A DNA stretch of 64,000 bases from an uncultured Pelagibacteraceae bacterium. Its GTDB lineage: Bacteria > Pseudomonadota > Alphaproteobacteria > Pelagibacterales > Pelagibacteraceae. Shown piece after piece: positions 54,729 to 64,000 of this stretch. The DNA lies in contig CABXYE010000003.1 of assembly GCA_902516425.1 (NCBI GenBank), positions 52,208-116,207 of the forward strand, read 5' to 3'. Numbering within the stretch: the first letter of the stretch is position 1; the number at the start of each line of letters is the position of its first letter. A program made the translations under genes and the position numbers. The notes beneath the pieces were generated by a model. It had not been told where the DNA came from and did no database searches. It worked only from the letters and a program-made list of their open reading frames with translations.

Positions 54729-54824
54729 ATGTTTTTTCTATGGCAGTTACTATCAGGTGCTATTTTATTCATAATATTGTGCTTTGGACTATTCTATATT
54801 GTAAAATTATTCTTAGGTTTATAG
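54729..54824 (+). CDS. candidate 31-aa single-TM micropeptide
   Basis: ATG...TAG encodes MFFLWQLLSGAILFIILCFGLFYIVKLFLGL; almost wholly one hydrophobic helix. Confidence 0.3.
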   Translation: MFFLWQLLSGAILFIILCFGLFYIVKLFLGL

Positions 54825-55023
54825 TTAATTAATTAAATCGAGTTGCCCTTCTCGTTTCCTTCCTGTTTCTACTGACTCTTCAATGAAGTCATCTTTTGAA
54901 TTGCTTTTGAATTGCGTTTGAAAAGTGATGAATGATGATGAATGTTTCTCTAATAAGTCAATAAATAGTAGTATTTTTGAAACCAGTATGAGAATGTAAC
55001 CCGATCTCAATATAAAAAATTTT

Positions 55024-55053
55024 AAAGGCCATCTTTTGATGGCCTTTTTTTTT
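55024..55053 (+). terminator. intrinsic terminator with no listed + strand gene directly upstream
   Basis: aaaggccatc-tttt-gatggccttttttttt. Confidence 0.85.
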
Positions 55054-55073
55054 GTTAATATTAAAATTATAAA

Positions 55074-55190
55074 ATGTCAAAAAGATACAGTGGGAAATCA
55101 TTTAAAGATTCAAGTGTAAGTAAAAAACCAAAATTTACTCTGAAAGAAAAAAGAAGATTAAAAAAAGAAAAGGCAAAAAAAACAAAATAA
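55074..55190 (+). CDS. candidate 38-aa highly basic small protein
   Basis: MSKRYSGKSFKDSSVSKKPKFTLKEKRRLKKEKAKKTK*; 17 of 38 residues Lys/Arg; follows a terminator and precedes typA. Confidence 0.45.
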   Translation: MSKRYSGKSFKDSSVSKKPKFTLKEKRRLKKEKAKKTK

Positions 55191-55275
55191 GTCGTTATTT
55201 TGTTTAAAATCTTTATATTTATTGAGTTTTTTAAAGTTTTCAAAAAAAAATTTTAATGTATAAGAGCCAGAATTT

Positions 55276-57102
55276 ATGAACAAAAAAATTAGAAACATCA
55301 CTATTATTGCACATGTCGATCATGGTAAAACTACATTAATCGATAATCTTATGAAGCAAAGTGGTTCATTTAGAGAAAATGAAATTATTGATGAAAGATT
55401 AATGGATTCTGGCGAACTTGAAAAAGAGAGAGGAATAACAATTTTAGCGAAACCAGCATCTATTAATTGGAAAGATTCTAGAATAAATATTATTGACACA
55501 CCAGGTCACAGAGATTTTGCTGCTGAAGTTGAAAGAGTTTTAAGTATGGCAGATGGTGCGTTACTTTTGATTGACTCTGCTGAGGGGGTTATGCCTCAAA
55601 CAAAATTCGTTTTATCGAAAGCATTAAAACAAGGATTAAAACCGATTGTTGTTATAAACAAACTAGACAAATCAGATCAAAGAGCTAATGAAGTTTTAGA
55701 CGAAACTTTCGATTTATTTGTAAGTTTAGATGCAAGTGAGGAACAATTAGACTTTCCTGTTTTATATGCAAGTGGAAGATCTGGTTGGGCAGATAAAGAA
55801 ATTGATGGTCCAAGAGAAAACTTAAATTCTTTATTAGATCAAATTATTGATCATGTAAAACCAGCTGAATTTGATAAAACAAAACCTTTTGCGATGCTAT
55901 CTACTCTACTTTATGCAGATAATTTTTTAGGTAGAAGCTTGGTTGGAAGAATTACTCAGGGTACTGCAAAAGCCAATCAATTAATTAAAGCAATAAATTT
56001 AAAGGGTGAAAAAGTCGATGAAGGAAGACTTACTAAAATTTTTAGATATGAGGGCACAAAAAAAGTGCCAATTGAAATTGGTGAAGCTGGAGATATTGTG
56101 GTTGTTGCTGGTTTAGAAAAAGCAAATGTAGCGGACACAATTTGTGATCTAGAAGTAAATGATCCTATTAAAGCAACTCCAATCGATCCTCCAACTATGT
56201 CGATTACAATTACTGTTAATACATCTCCTCTTGCTGGAACTGAAGGTAAAAAACTCACGAGTACTCAAATAAGAGACAGATTAGTTCAAGAGGCTCAAAA
56301 TAATGTTGGGATTAATTTTGCAGAAAATGAAGGTAATGACTCTTTTGTTGTAAGTGGACGAGGTGAATTAATGTTGGAAATTTTACTTACACAAATGAGA
56401 AGAGAAGGTTTTGAAATGACTGTAAGTCCTCCAAAAGTTCTCTACAAAAAAGATGAAAATGATAAAAAACTTGAACCAGTAGAAGAAATAACTATGGATC
56501 TAGATGAGGAATATTCATCAAAAATAATTGACTCAATGAATAGAAGAAAGGGCAAATTAATAGAGTTGAAAGATACTGGTAAAAATAAAAAAAGATTAAT
56601 ATTTCATGCACCAACAAGAGGTTTGATGGGTTATACTAGTAGATTTTTAACCCTTACAAAAGGTAATGGTGTAATTAATAGAATATTTCATGGCTATGGT
56701 CCATTTGAGGGTGAAATGGAAGGTAGAAGGAATGGCGCACTTATTTCTATGGAAAAAGGAAAGGCAGTTGCATTTGCAATATTTAATTTACAGGCTCGAG
56801 GTGAAATGTTTGTGACTCATAATGATCCTGTTTATCCAGGCATGATTGTAGGCTTGTCTCCTAAACCAGGAGATATGATAATTAATGTTATGAAAGGTAA
56901 AAAATTGACTAATATGAGAACACAAGGCACAGATGAAAATATTGTTCTAACACCAGTAAGAAAAATGTCCATTGCAGAACAATTAAGTATTTTGAATACA
57001 GACGAAGCTTTAGAAATCACTCCAGAATCCTGTAGGTTAAGAAAAGCAATACTTGATCCGCATGAAAGAAAGAGAAGTGAAAAATCTGGTGCTGCAGCCT
57101 AA
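55276..57102 (+). CDS. typA: ribosome-associated GTPase TypA/BipA
   Basis: NITIIAHVDHGKTTLIDNLMKQSG, RGITILAK, DTPGHRDFAAEVERVLSMADG, NKLDKSDQR. Confidence 0.98.
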   Translation: MNKKIRNITIIAHVDHGKTTLIDNLMKQSGSFRENEIIDERLMDSGELEKERGITILAKPASINWKDSRINIIDTPGHRDFAAEVERVLSMADGALLLIDSAEGVMPQTKFVLSKALKQGLKPIVVINKLDKSDQRANEVLDETFDLFVSLDASEEQLDFPVLYASGRSGWADKEIDGPRENLNSLLDQIIDHVKPAEFDKTKPFAMLSTLLYADNFLGRSLVGRITQGTAKANQLIKAINLKGEKVDEGRLTKIFRYEGTKKVPIEIGEAGDIVVVAGLEKANVADTICDLEVNDPIKATPIDPPTMSITITVNTSPLAGTEGKKLTSTQIRDRLVQEAQNNVGINFAENEGNDSFVVSGRGELMLEILLTQMRREGFEMTVSPPKVLYKKDENDKKLEPVEEITMDLDEEYSSKIIDSMNRRKGKLIELKDTGKNKKRLIFHAPTRGLMGYTSRFLTLTKGNGVINRIFHGYGPFEGEMEGRRNGALISMEKGKAVAFAIFNLQARGEMFVTHNDPVYPGMIVGLSPKPGDMIINVMKGKKLTNMRTQGTDENIVLTPVRKMSIAEQLSILNTDEALEITPESCRLRKAILDPHERKRSEKSGAAA

Positions 57103-57746
57103 CCGAAAATTTTATCAACTAAATACAAACCTAAAGCAACACAAGGACCGATTCCAAAAGCAAATAATAAAGTTCCGACCCCGACTGTTCCACCTAGGTA
57201 CCATCCAATACTAACGACCGAGATCTCTAAAAATGCTCTAACAGCAGCCACTGGTAAGTTTGTTTTTTTTTGTAATCCTATCATCAGTCCATCTCTCGGT
57301 CCAGCTCCGAGATTAGAGACTAAATAAATACCACCCCCAATACCAACTGTTATTACAGAAATAATTGCCAAAATTAATTGATATTGATAGTTATTTGGAG
57401 TTGGAACAAATTTAATACAAAGATCAATCATTAATGCAATTATGATTGCATTAAATATTGTTCCCATGCCAGGTTTTTGACCAAGTGGTATCCACAAAAT
57501 TAAAACTGCAACACTGATCAAAAAAGTTATTATTCCAATACTTAAATTAACATTTAAAGAAATACCTTGTGCTAAAACACTCCATGGAGAGGCGCCTGTG
57601 AAAGATACAATTAATAACCCTTCTCCAAGTCCGAATAACATCAGACCAAAACATAAAAAAAAGACCGTAGAAAATTTAGGTTTAAAGTTATAAGGCTTAT
57701 CGGAACTCCAATTGACTCTTGGTATTTTCTTAATTTTTAAAAACAT
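57099..57746 (-). CDS. YczE/YitT-like integral membrane protein
   Basis: GLGEGLLIVSFTGASPWSVLAQGISL, LGAGPRDGLMIGLQKKTNLPVAAVRAFLEISVVSIGWYLGG. Confidence 0.85.
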   Translation of the reverse strand: MFLKIKKIPRVNWSSDKPYNFKPKFSTVFFLCFGLMLFGLGEGLLIVSFTGASPWSVLAQGISLNVNLSIGIITFLISVAVLILWIPLGQKPGMGTIFNAIIIALMIDLCIKFVPTPNNYQYQLILAIISVITVGIGGGIYLVSNLGAGPRDGLMIGLQKKTNLPVAAVRAFLEISVVSIGWYLGGTVGVGTLLFAFGIGPCVALGLYLVDKIFG

Positions 57747-57796
57747 TTTAATAAGTTATTTCTATTCTTAATAAAGTCTATTAAACTAGTTGTTAA

Positions 57797-58477
57797 ATGA
57801 AAAAAATTATACTCATTTTATTTCTTCTAATTTATTCAACAAATTCAATTGCTCATATTGGACATTACATTAAATACAAGAAAATTGAGATGGAGATTTT
57901 TCGAAATGGTGAGCTTATTGGCTATAATCATTATTTTTTTAATAGAAATGGAGCAGAAACTACTGTTACTAATCAAATTAAGTTTGTAGTGAAACTTTTG
58001 GGGGCAACGGTTTTTCAAGTTGAGGCATATAGTGAGGAAAAATATGTCAAAGATCAATTGATATCTTATAATTCTAAAACTTTACAAAATGATAAAAAAA
58101 AATTTGTAAATTTAAGATTCAATCAAAAAAATAAAAAATTTGATATTAAAGGCTCTTCTTATAACGGAGAAGCCTCAAGAGATAACGTGATTGGAAATTG
58201 GTGGAATCATAAAGTTTTACAAGCGAGTTCTCAAATAAGTCCTATTTCAGGAAGTATTAAGGATCAAGTAGTAACTTTTTTAGGTAAAGAAAAAATAGAT
58301 CTTTATGGAAAAGTTTATGATGTTGATCATTTTACACTGAAATCTAAAGACATGACTATACCGAAAGATAAAAGATTAGATTTTGATATTTGGTATGATC
58401 GTAAAAATTTAATGATACTAAAAGTGTCCTATTCAAGAATGGGTAACTGGGAATATAAAGTTAAAAGTTTTAATTAA
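57797..58477 (+). CDS. DUF6134-like exported protein
   Basis: Signal peptide; FRNGELIGYNHYFF, NWWNHKVLQASSQISPISGSIKDQ, FDIWYDRKNLMILKVSYSRMGNWEYK. Confidence 0.72.
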   Translation: MKKIILILFLLIYSTNSIAHIGHYIKYKKIEMEIFRNGELIGYNHYFFNRNGAETTVTNQIKFVVKLLGATVFQVEAYSEEKYVKDQLISYNSKTLQNDKKKFVNLRFNQKNKKFDIKGSSYNGEASRDNVIGNWWNHKVLQASSQISPISGSIKDQVVTFLGKEKIDLYGKVYDVDHFTLKSKDMTIPKDKRLDFDIWYDRKNLMILKVSYSRMGNWEYKVKSFN

Positions 58478-58478
58478 T

Positions 58479-59450
58479 TTATCTTGAGATTTTTTTAAAT
58501 AAATCATGTGCACTTATCCATCCTGACTCTAATCTAGGTCCTACAAACCAGTCAGCACAAACACCTAATCTTTTCCTGGGATCCCAATAGCTTTTAATTT
58601 CAAATGGTCTTGAATTTGAAGAAAATCTCCAACCGTGATTAAGTGAATAATAAATTTTTGTTTTTTTGATGTTTGAAAGTTTAAAAAATTTATCAATCAT
58701 AATTTTTGAATTTTCTTTTTTGTTATTCTTGTTTTTATTAATCTTTTTATTTGCCCACTTAAATGTACTTTGAAGAGTCCATAAATCATACTTTGATTTA
58801 AACCTTTTTTTTGAATTTTCATTTCCAGCCCAACCGAGAATTGGATCTTCAAAAAGATAACTGCTATTTGAATTCTTAATCTTTTTTATAGCAATCATAG
58901 TAGTAATATTTGCATCCATTTTTATAGATTTTCTTAAAAAAGAATTATTTATGAATTTTTTAGAAAGTTTTTTTAATTGTGGAAAAGGACAAGTCAAAAT
59001 TAAGTTTTTGAAAGATTTGTATTTTCCATCATCAAATAACAAATACCAAAGTTTATTTTTATAATAGATTTTTTTTAATTCACTGTGGTAGTTACAATTA
59101 ATTTTCTTTAATAGATATTTGCTAATATCATTGTTCCCATTTTTACCAATTATTTTCAGATGTTTTTTATCTTCTTTTTTTTTTGAATTAAGAAAAACGT
59201 GTTTACCGCTCCACACCTTTAAAATTCTTTTTTTAATTAAATTTTTAGTAAATTTTTTAAATTCTGTAGTTTTTGGTGAGATATATTGGGTACCATGATC
59301 AAATCCTGTTTTACCTTTAATTCTTTTAAAAGATGCACGACCTCCCGGGCCTCTTGCTTTATCGAACAGAATTACTGAATATTTTTTATTAAGAAGACTT
59401 GCAATTGTGGCTCCAGAAATTCCAGAACCAATTATACAAAATTCACTCAT
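58479..59450 (-). CDS. FAD-dependent amine oxidase/renalase-like protein
   Basis: FCIIGSGISGATIASLLNKKYSVILFDKARGPGGRAS, FDHGTQYIS, LGVCADWFVGPRLESGWISAHDL. Confidence 0.88.
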   Translation of the reverse strand: MSEFCIIGSGISGATIASLLNKKYSVILFDKARGPGGRASFKRIKGKTGFDHGTQYISPKTTEFKKFTKNLIKKRILKVWSGKHVFLNSKKKEDKKHLKIIGKNGNNDISKYLLKKINCNYHSELKKIYYKNKLWYLLFDDGKYKSFKNLILTCPFPQLKKLSKKFINNSFLRKSIKMDANITTMIAIKKIKNSNSSYLFEDPILGWAGNENSKKRFKSKYDLWTLQSTFKWANKKINKNKNNKKENSKIMIDKFFKLSNIKKTKIYYSLNHGWRFSSNSRPFEIKSYWDPRKRLGVCADWFVGPRLESGWISAHDLFKKISR

Positions 59451-60763
59451 TTACCAGCAACAACCATTCCCTCTATCAACATAGTCGGTGAATTAGTTGC
59501 ATATTTGAACTCCAAGTCATTTGCTAAAGTAATATTTTGAAACATGTCTTTAAAATTACCTGCTATGGTAATTTCATTAATTGGATACTTAAACTCTCCA
59601 TTTTCTACCAAGAACCCAGTTGCACCTACTGAATAATCTCCAGTAACAATGTTACTTCCATGGCCTATGGTTTCGGTAATATAAAGACTTTTTGAATTTA
59701 AATTTAATAAATCTTCAAAATTAATGTTTCCATTTTCAAAATAAAGATTACTTGTCCCCCCACATCTTCCATTAGATTTGAGATTTAATTTTTTTCCATT
59801 GTAGGTATCAAGAAGATAATGTTTTAAAATTCCTTGATCCACTAGTTTAAGTGTATCAGTCTTTACTCCCTCGCTATCAAAATTTCTTGAGCCTAAACCT
59901 TTAGGCATATCAGGTCTATCAAATACATTAATTTTATCTGAAAATATTTTTTGATTAACTGTATCCTTTAAAAAAGAAGTTCCTCTTGATATAGCTGATG
60001 AAGAAATAGCACTTGCAAAAGTTTTTAACATTCCCATGGCTATTCTTTTATCAAAAATTATTGCAATTTTTTCACTCCCAATTTTTTGTGGACTTAATTT
60101 TCTAATAGTTTGGTCAGCGGCTAACTTGCCTAATTCATCTGCATCATCCAGGTCTTTAAGAAAACATTTGCTAGAATATTCATAATCTCTCTCCATACTT
60201 TTTTCATCTTTAGCAACCGTTACACTTGATGCTGTATATGAAGATGTCTTGTAACCATCGCAAAAACCTTCTGTATTAGCTAAAACAAAATTTGATTTAT
60301 TTTGAGTAAAACTAGACTCGGTATTGACAATTTTTTTATCGTGGGAAGCAGCATCCTCTAATTTTTTTAGGTAACTTATTTTTTGATCATTCTCTATATG
60401 AGTATTATCATAGAGATTTAGATCTTTAACTTTTTTTGCTAATAAATCTCTGTCTGGTAAAGAATTAAATTCATCCTCAGGAGTATTTTTTGTGGTCTCA
60501 ACACATTTTTCGATCAAAACGTTTAAATTGTCATTAAGCAAATTTGAAGAGGATATTGATGATTTTTTTTTACCAATATAAGTAGTGATACTTATTCCCA
60601 GATCATCTGACCTATTAGACTCATCTAATTTTTTGTTTCTAAAATTTACAGTTTCAGAAACCGAATTCTTTACAACCACACTTGACCCTGTTGCACCTAG
60701 TTTCTTCGCTAAGTCTAAACAATATGATGCTTTTTTCTCTAAGAATTCTTGTTCTTTAACCAT
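59447..60763 (-). CDS. pmbA: TldD/PmbA family metallopeptidase (PmbA)
   Basis: GFLVENGEFKYPINEITIAGNFKDMFQNI, FASAISSSAISRGTSFL. Confidence 0.93.
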   Translation of the reverse strand: MVKEQEFLEKKASYCLDLAKKLGATGSSVVVKNSVSETVNFRNKKLDESNRSDDLGISITTYIGKKKSSISSSNLLNDNLNVLIEKCVETTKNTPEDEFNSLPDRDLLAKKVKDLNLYDNTHIENDQKISYLKKLEDAASHDKKIVNTESSFTQNKSNFVLANTEGFCDGYKTSSYTASSVTVAKDEKSMERDYEYSSKCFLKDLDDADELGKLAADQTIRKLSPQKIGSEKIAIIFDKRIAMGMLKTFASAISSSAISRGTSFLKDTVNQKIFSDKINVFDRPDMPKGLGSRNFDSEGVKTDTLKLVDQGILKHYLLDTYNGKKLNLKSNGRCGGTSNLYFENGNINFEDLLNLNSKSLYITETIGHGSNIVTGDYSVGATGFLVENGEFKYPINEITIAGNFKDMFQNITLANDLEFKYATNSPTMLIEGMVVAGK

Positions 60764-62176
60764 TTAAAGTTTGGTACCACCTACTGTCATCCTATTGATT
60801 AATATAGATGGTTGCGCAACACCTACTGGAACACCTTGTCCGGCTTTACCACATGTTCCAATACCAGGATCCATCATCATATCATTCCCTACCATAGAAA
60901 CTTCTTTTAAAATTGAAGGACCATCTCCAATTAACGTTGCACCCTTTATTGGTGATCCAATTTTACCATTAACAATTTCATAAGCCTCTGTACAATTAAA
61001 TACAAATTTTCCCGACGTAATGTCAACTTGACCTCCACCGAAACTAACTGCAAAAATACCTTTATCAACAGATCTGATCATCTCATCTTGAGTTTGATTA
61101 CCGCTCTGCATCATTGTGTTTCTCATTCTTGGTAAAACAATGTGTCTATAATTTTCTCTTCTTCCACTGCCGGTAGATCTGGTATTCATTAAACGAGCAT
61201 TTAATCGGTCTTGCATGAAATTTTTCAATATTCCATTTTCAATTAAAACAGTTTTTTCTGTTGGTGTTCCTTCGTCATCAATTGTAAGACTACCTCTTCT
61301 ATTATCAATAGTACCATCATCAACAATTGTGACTCCCTCGCTCGCAACCCTCTGGCCCATCAAATTGTGAAACGCTGAAGTTTTCTTTCTGTTAAAGTCT
61401 CCTTCTAAACCATGACCTACAGCTTCATGAATTAATATTGCTGGCCAACCAGGACCTAATACCACTTTCATCTCCCCAGCCGGTGCTGGTTTGCTCTCTA
61501 AATTTACTGTTGCTATTCTTAAGGCCTCATCACAAACACTTTTCCAATTATCATCTTTCAGATATGAGTCGTAAGATTGTCTTCCACCAACACCATATAC
61601 GCCTGATTCTTTTCTGCCATCTTTCTCAAGCATAACTGATACGTTAAATCTTATTAACGGACGAACATCTGATAAGGTCTCTCCACCCGATCTAATTATT
61701 TCTATAGACTTTTGCTCACCCAAAAAATTAGCTGTGACCTGTTTAACATTGCTATCTTTAGAGCGTAAATAATTATTTACATCATTAAGTATATCAATTT
61801 TTTCTTTAAGAGATTTTTGTTCAATCGGATTAATATTGTCGTAATATTTTTTATTTGATTTCGGGATTTCATGATTATAAGAACCTCTGGCAGACTTTAG
61901 TGTTGACTTTAGATTTTCTGAGGACTGCTTTAAAGAATCTTTTGAAATTTCATTAGAGTGAGAATAAGCAACTACTTCACCTGAAATAGCTCTAAATCCA
62001 AATCCTAAATCTGAATTATAACTAGAATTTTTAATCTTATTATCGTCTAATAAAATTGTTTCAGATTTTGAATTTTCTAAGTACAACTCGCCATCATCAC
62101 ATTTTTGTAAAGTGTCTGAAATAATGTTTTCAGCCTCATTTCTAGATAGATCAGATTTTTCGAAGAAATTACTCAT
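60764..62176 (-). CDS. tldD: metalloprotease TldD
   Basis: PAILIHEAVGHGLEGDFNRKKTSAF (HExxxH), RNTMMQSG, MDPGIGTCGKAGQGVPVGVAQPS; start set at MSNFFEKS (ORF track 62185). Confidence 0.96.
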   Translation of the reverse strand: MSNFFEKSDLSRNEAENIISDTLQKCDDGELYLENSKSETILLDDNKIKNSSYNSDLGFGFRAISGEVVAYSHSNEISKDSLKQSSENLKSTLKSARGSYNHEIPKSNKKYYDNINPIEQKSLKEKIDILNDVNNYLRSKDSNVKQVTANFLGEQKSIEIIRSGGETLSDVRPLIRFNVSVMLEKDGRKESGVYGVGGRQSYDSYLKDDNWKSVCDEALRIATVNLESKPAPAGEMKVVLGPGWPAILIHEAVGHGLEGDFNRKKTSAFHNLMGQRVASEGVTIVDDGTIDNRRGSLTIDDEGTPTEKTVLIENGILKNFMQDRLNARLMNTRSTGSGRRENYRHIVLPRMRNTMMQSGNQTQDEMIRSVDKGIFAVSFGGGQVDITSGKFVFNCTEAYEIVNGKIGSPIKGATLIGDGPSILKEVSMVGNDMMMDPGIGTCGKAGQGVPVGVAQPSILINRMTVGGTKL

Positions 62177-62273
62177 AATTAACATTTAATAGATTGTTTT
62201 ATGTAATTTTCAACTAGCGTATTTTACGCATGTACATATATTAACCAAATTAGTAGTAAATTGTCTTATTACA

Positions 62274-62627
62274 ATGAAAGTTTATTTTAATAATTCTTGT
62301 AAAATTTGTAAGGCTGAAATTGATCTTTATAAAAAACAGAAAATAAATGAGATCGATTGGGTTGATATTACAGACAATGAGTTAGCTGAAAAGGAAACTT
62401 CTAAGGATAGTAAACAACTTTTAAGACGACTTCATATTAAAGATGGTGAAAAAGTTTTGGAGGGTGCAGAAGCATTTTTATTATTATGGAAAAAAATGCC
62501 TAAATATAAATTTCTCTATAAATTTTTTAAGCTACCAATAATTTTTAGCATATTTTCAATTGTTTATGAAATAGTGGCTTTTTTTCTTTATCTTAAAAAT
62601 AGGAAACAATTAAAAAAGACTAACTAA
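62274..62627 (+). CDS. DUF393 thiol-disulfide oxidoreductase-like protein
   Basis: VYFNNSCKICKAEIDLYKK CxxC motif; GAEAFLLLWKKMPKYKFLYKFFKLP. Confidence 0.82.
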   Translation: MKVYFNNSCKICKAEIDLYKKQKINEIDWVDITDNELAEKETSKDSKQLLRRLHIKDGEKVLEGAEAFLLLWKKMPKYKFLYKFFKLPIIFSIFSIVYEIVAFFLYLKNRKQLKKTN

Positions 62628-62913
62628 AGAAAAACAATAAAAACTTACTTAACAAAGACATAGAAGATACAAACATTGCTAAAACTAGAGAATACATTAA
62701 TAAGATAATCTTATTTTTTTTTCTTCTAAGCCTAACAAAATCTTTGTCATCTAAATCAGAAATATCTCTTTCGCCAGCTACTGGATAGTCATAAGTAAAT
62801 CTCCACGTACTATCACCAAGTCTTGGATCTAAATTATTAAAATAAGTAATCCAGGCAATAATGTATCTAAAAACTAAATATAAAATTATTAAAAAAATTG
62901 AACCCAAAATCAT
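62620..62913 (-). CDS. hypothetical two-TM membrane protein
   Basis: 97-aa ORF; hydrophobic N- and C-terminal segments around DPRLGDSTWRFTYDYP. Confidence 0.6.
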   Translation of the reverse strand: MILGSIFLIILYLVFRYIIAWITYFNNLDPRLGDSTWRFTYDYPVAGERDISDLDDKDFVRLRRKKNKIILLMYSLVLAMFVSSMSLLSKFLLFFFS

Positions 62914-62943
62914 TAAATATAATACCCAATTAAATCAAAATGT

Positions 62944-63864
62944 TTAATTATCATTTTTAGCTCTTTTTCTAGCAATGAGTTGCGTTAAAGAGTCTACCAT
63001 AGTGTCAGAAGCTTTAAAGATATCCACATTTCCAAACTCATGAGAAAAATTTTTTTCTGGATTTGTTTTATCTTCAATAACAATTCCTTCATCCGGAGAA
63101 TTATTTTTGATATAAATTAGTAGTAACCAATCATCATCTGATGACTCATCCCATTTTATAAAAACTTCTCCAGTTTCAAATCTCCTGTCTATACATCGAA
63201 AAATAGACATGTCTCGTGTAATATGTCTTTTATTGAGTTGAAATACTAAACTGCTGGCACTTCTATAAAAACTTTCAAGTGCGAATTCAATTTTTTGTCT
63301 TCCTAAAGTATATTCCTTTTCTTTTTCTAATAAAGTTTCTCTATCTTCATCACCTTGGAGTTTAACACCTAGTGCCTCAACCCTTTCTTTAATTTTTTGA
63401 TCTCGAAGTAGTCTGTATTTCTCTTTTAGTTTGTCAATTCTATCCTGTAATCCTGAATAATCTTCTCTTTTTTCTTTTAATGAAATTTTCTCAAGTTTTT
63501 CTAATTCTTTGACTTCTCTTATTCTGAATTTTTCAATTTGTTTATCTAGTCTTAATTGTTTTAAAAATTGTTTTTGCTTTTCTGCTTGTTCAATTCTTAA
63601 AAGTGCTTGCTCTTTTCTCAAAAATATTTTTATATCTTTTGTTCTTTGTTTTTCTAATCTTTGCTCTTCAATAAGAGTTTGTTCCTTCAACTTTAATCTT
63701 AAGATTTCCTCCTCTTTTTTCCTTTTTTCTTGAGCTATTTTTAGCTCTCGTTCTTTTTCAATTTTTTCAATCTTTATTCTTCGTTTTTCGTCAGTTTTTA
63801 AAACTTTATAATTTGAAATCGTTTCTGAGATTTTGTCAAAAAAACTTTGAATGTATTTTTCCAA
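62944..63864 (-). CDS. hypothetical long charged-helix protein with C-terminal globular domain
   Basis: Long Lys/Glu/Arg coiled-coil stretch then FALESFYRSASSLVFQLNKRHITRDMSIFRCIDRRFETGEVFIKWDESSDDDWLLLIYIK. Confidence 0.65.
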   Translation of the reverse strand: MEKYIQSFFDKISETISNYKVLKTDEKRRIKIEKIEKERELKIAQEKRKKEEEILRLKLKEQTLIEEQRLEKQRTKDIKIFLRKEQALLRIEQAEKQKQFLKQLRLDKQIEKFRIREVKELEKLEKISLKEKREDYSGLQDRIDKLKEKYRLLRDQKIKERVEALGVKLQGDEDRETLLEKEKEYTLGRQKIEFALESFYRSASSLVFQLNKRHITRDMSIFRCIDRRFETGEVFIKWDESSDDDWLLLIYIKNNSPDEGIVIEDKTNPEKNFSHEFGNVDIFKASDTMVDSLTQLIARKRAKNDN

Positions 63865-64000
63865 ACCAAAGTTTAATTTGAAATTAAATTGAGATTTTAG
63901 AGATAATTGAAATTTAATTAATTTTAGAACTAAGCTATCTTTATTTTTTTTTTTTATTCGAGTTTGATAACTTAATTTTTTTATTTTTTTGTATTTATTT

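Noticed and set aside
54894-54915. Tandem TTTTGAATTGC repeat
   Set aside because: Only two copies of 11 nt in AT-rich DNA; too little to call a repeat element alone, mentioned only as context for the hidden transcript.
54825-55010. 61-aa minus-strand ORF near the orphan terminator
   Set aside because: Compositionally odd, contains a tandem repeat, no homology recognised; the plus-strand terminator suggests transcription from the other strand. Left as uncertain rather than called.
52437-55200. Prophage, IS element or integrative element as explanation of the accessory region
   Set aside because: No integrase, transposase, terminal inverted repeats or phage structural proteins seen; only the groEL-tail relic suggests insertion.

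Overview
AT-rich, very gene-dense window of alphaproteobacterial character. Gene content and order (petAB, mutY-DUF721-DsbA-smc, the F0 ATP synthase operon, crtIBY-blh, the aa3 oxidase operon, groESL, typA) strongly suggest a SAR11/Pelagibacter-like chromosome, though this is inferred without a search. Most of the window is housekeeping: bc1 complex, tRNA-Gln next to the CCA-adding enzyme gene, ccrM, mutY, smc, F0 ATP synthase, the carotenoid/retinal operon, cytochrome c oxidase with assembly factors, lipid A/Kdo genes, purD, pgi, ileS, ribF, groESL, typA and tldD/pmbA. The only clearly accessory stretch is about 51.76-55.2 kb, between groEL and typA. It holds a DUF805 gene, a relic of the GroEL 3' end, four hypothetical genes on the minus strand, tiny ORFs and orphan terminators. 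Main points for follow-up: (1) an SMC protein with an intact ATPase head but no recognisable hinge; (2) a duplicated GroEL C-terminal tail that looks like an insertion scar; (3) tRNA-Gln ending 3 nt before the start codon of the CCA-adding enzyme; (4) an unlisted 41-aa CoxF-like gene coupled by ATGA overlaps on both sides between ctaB and ctaG; (5) GANTC sites in the ccrM leader; (6) an intrinsic terminator with no annotated gene upstream. No CRISPR array, IS element, rRNA or prophage was seen.
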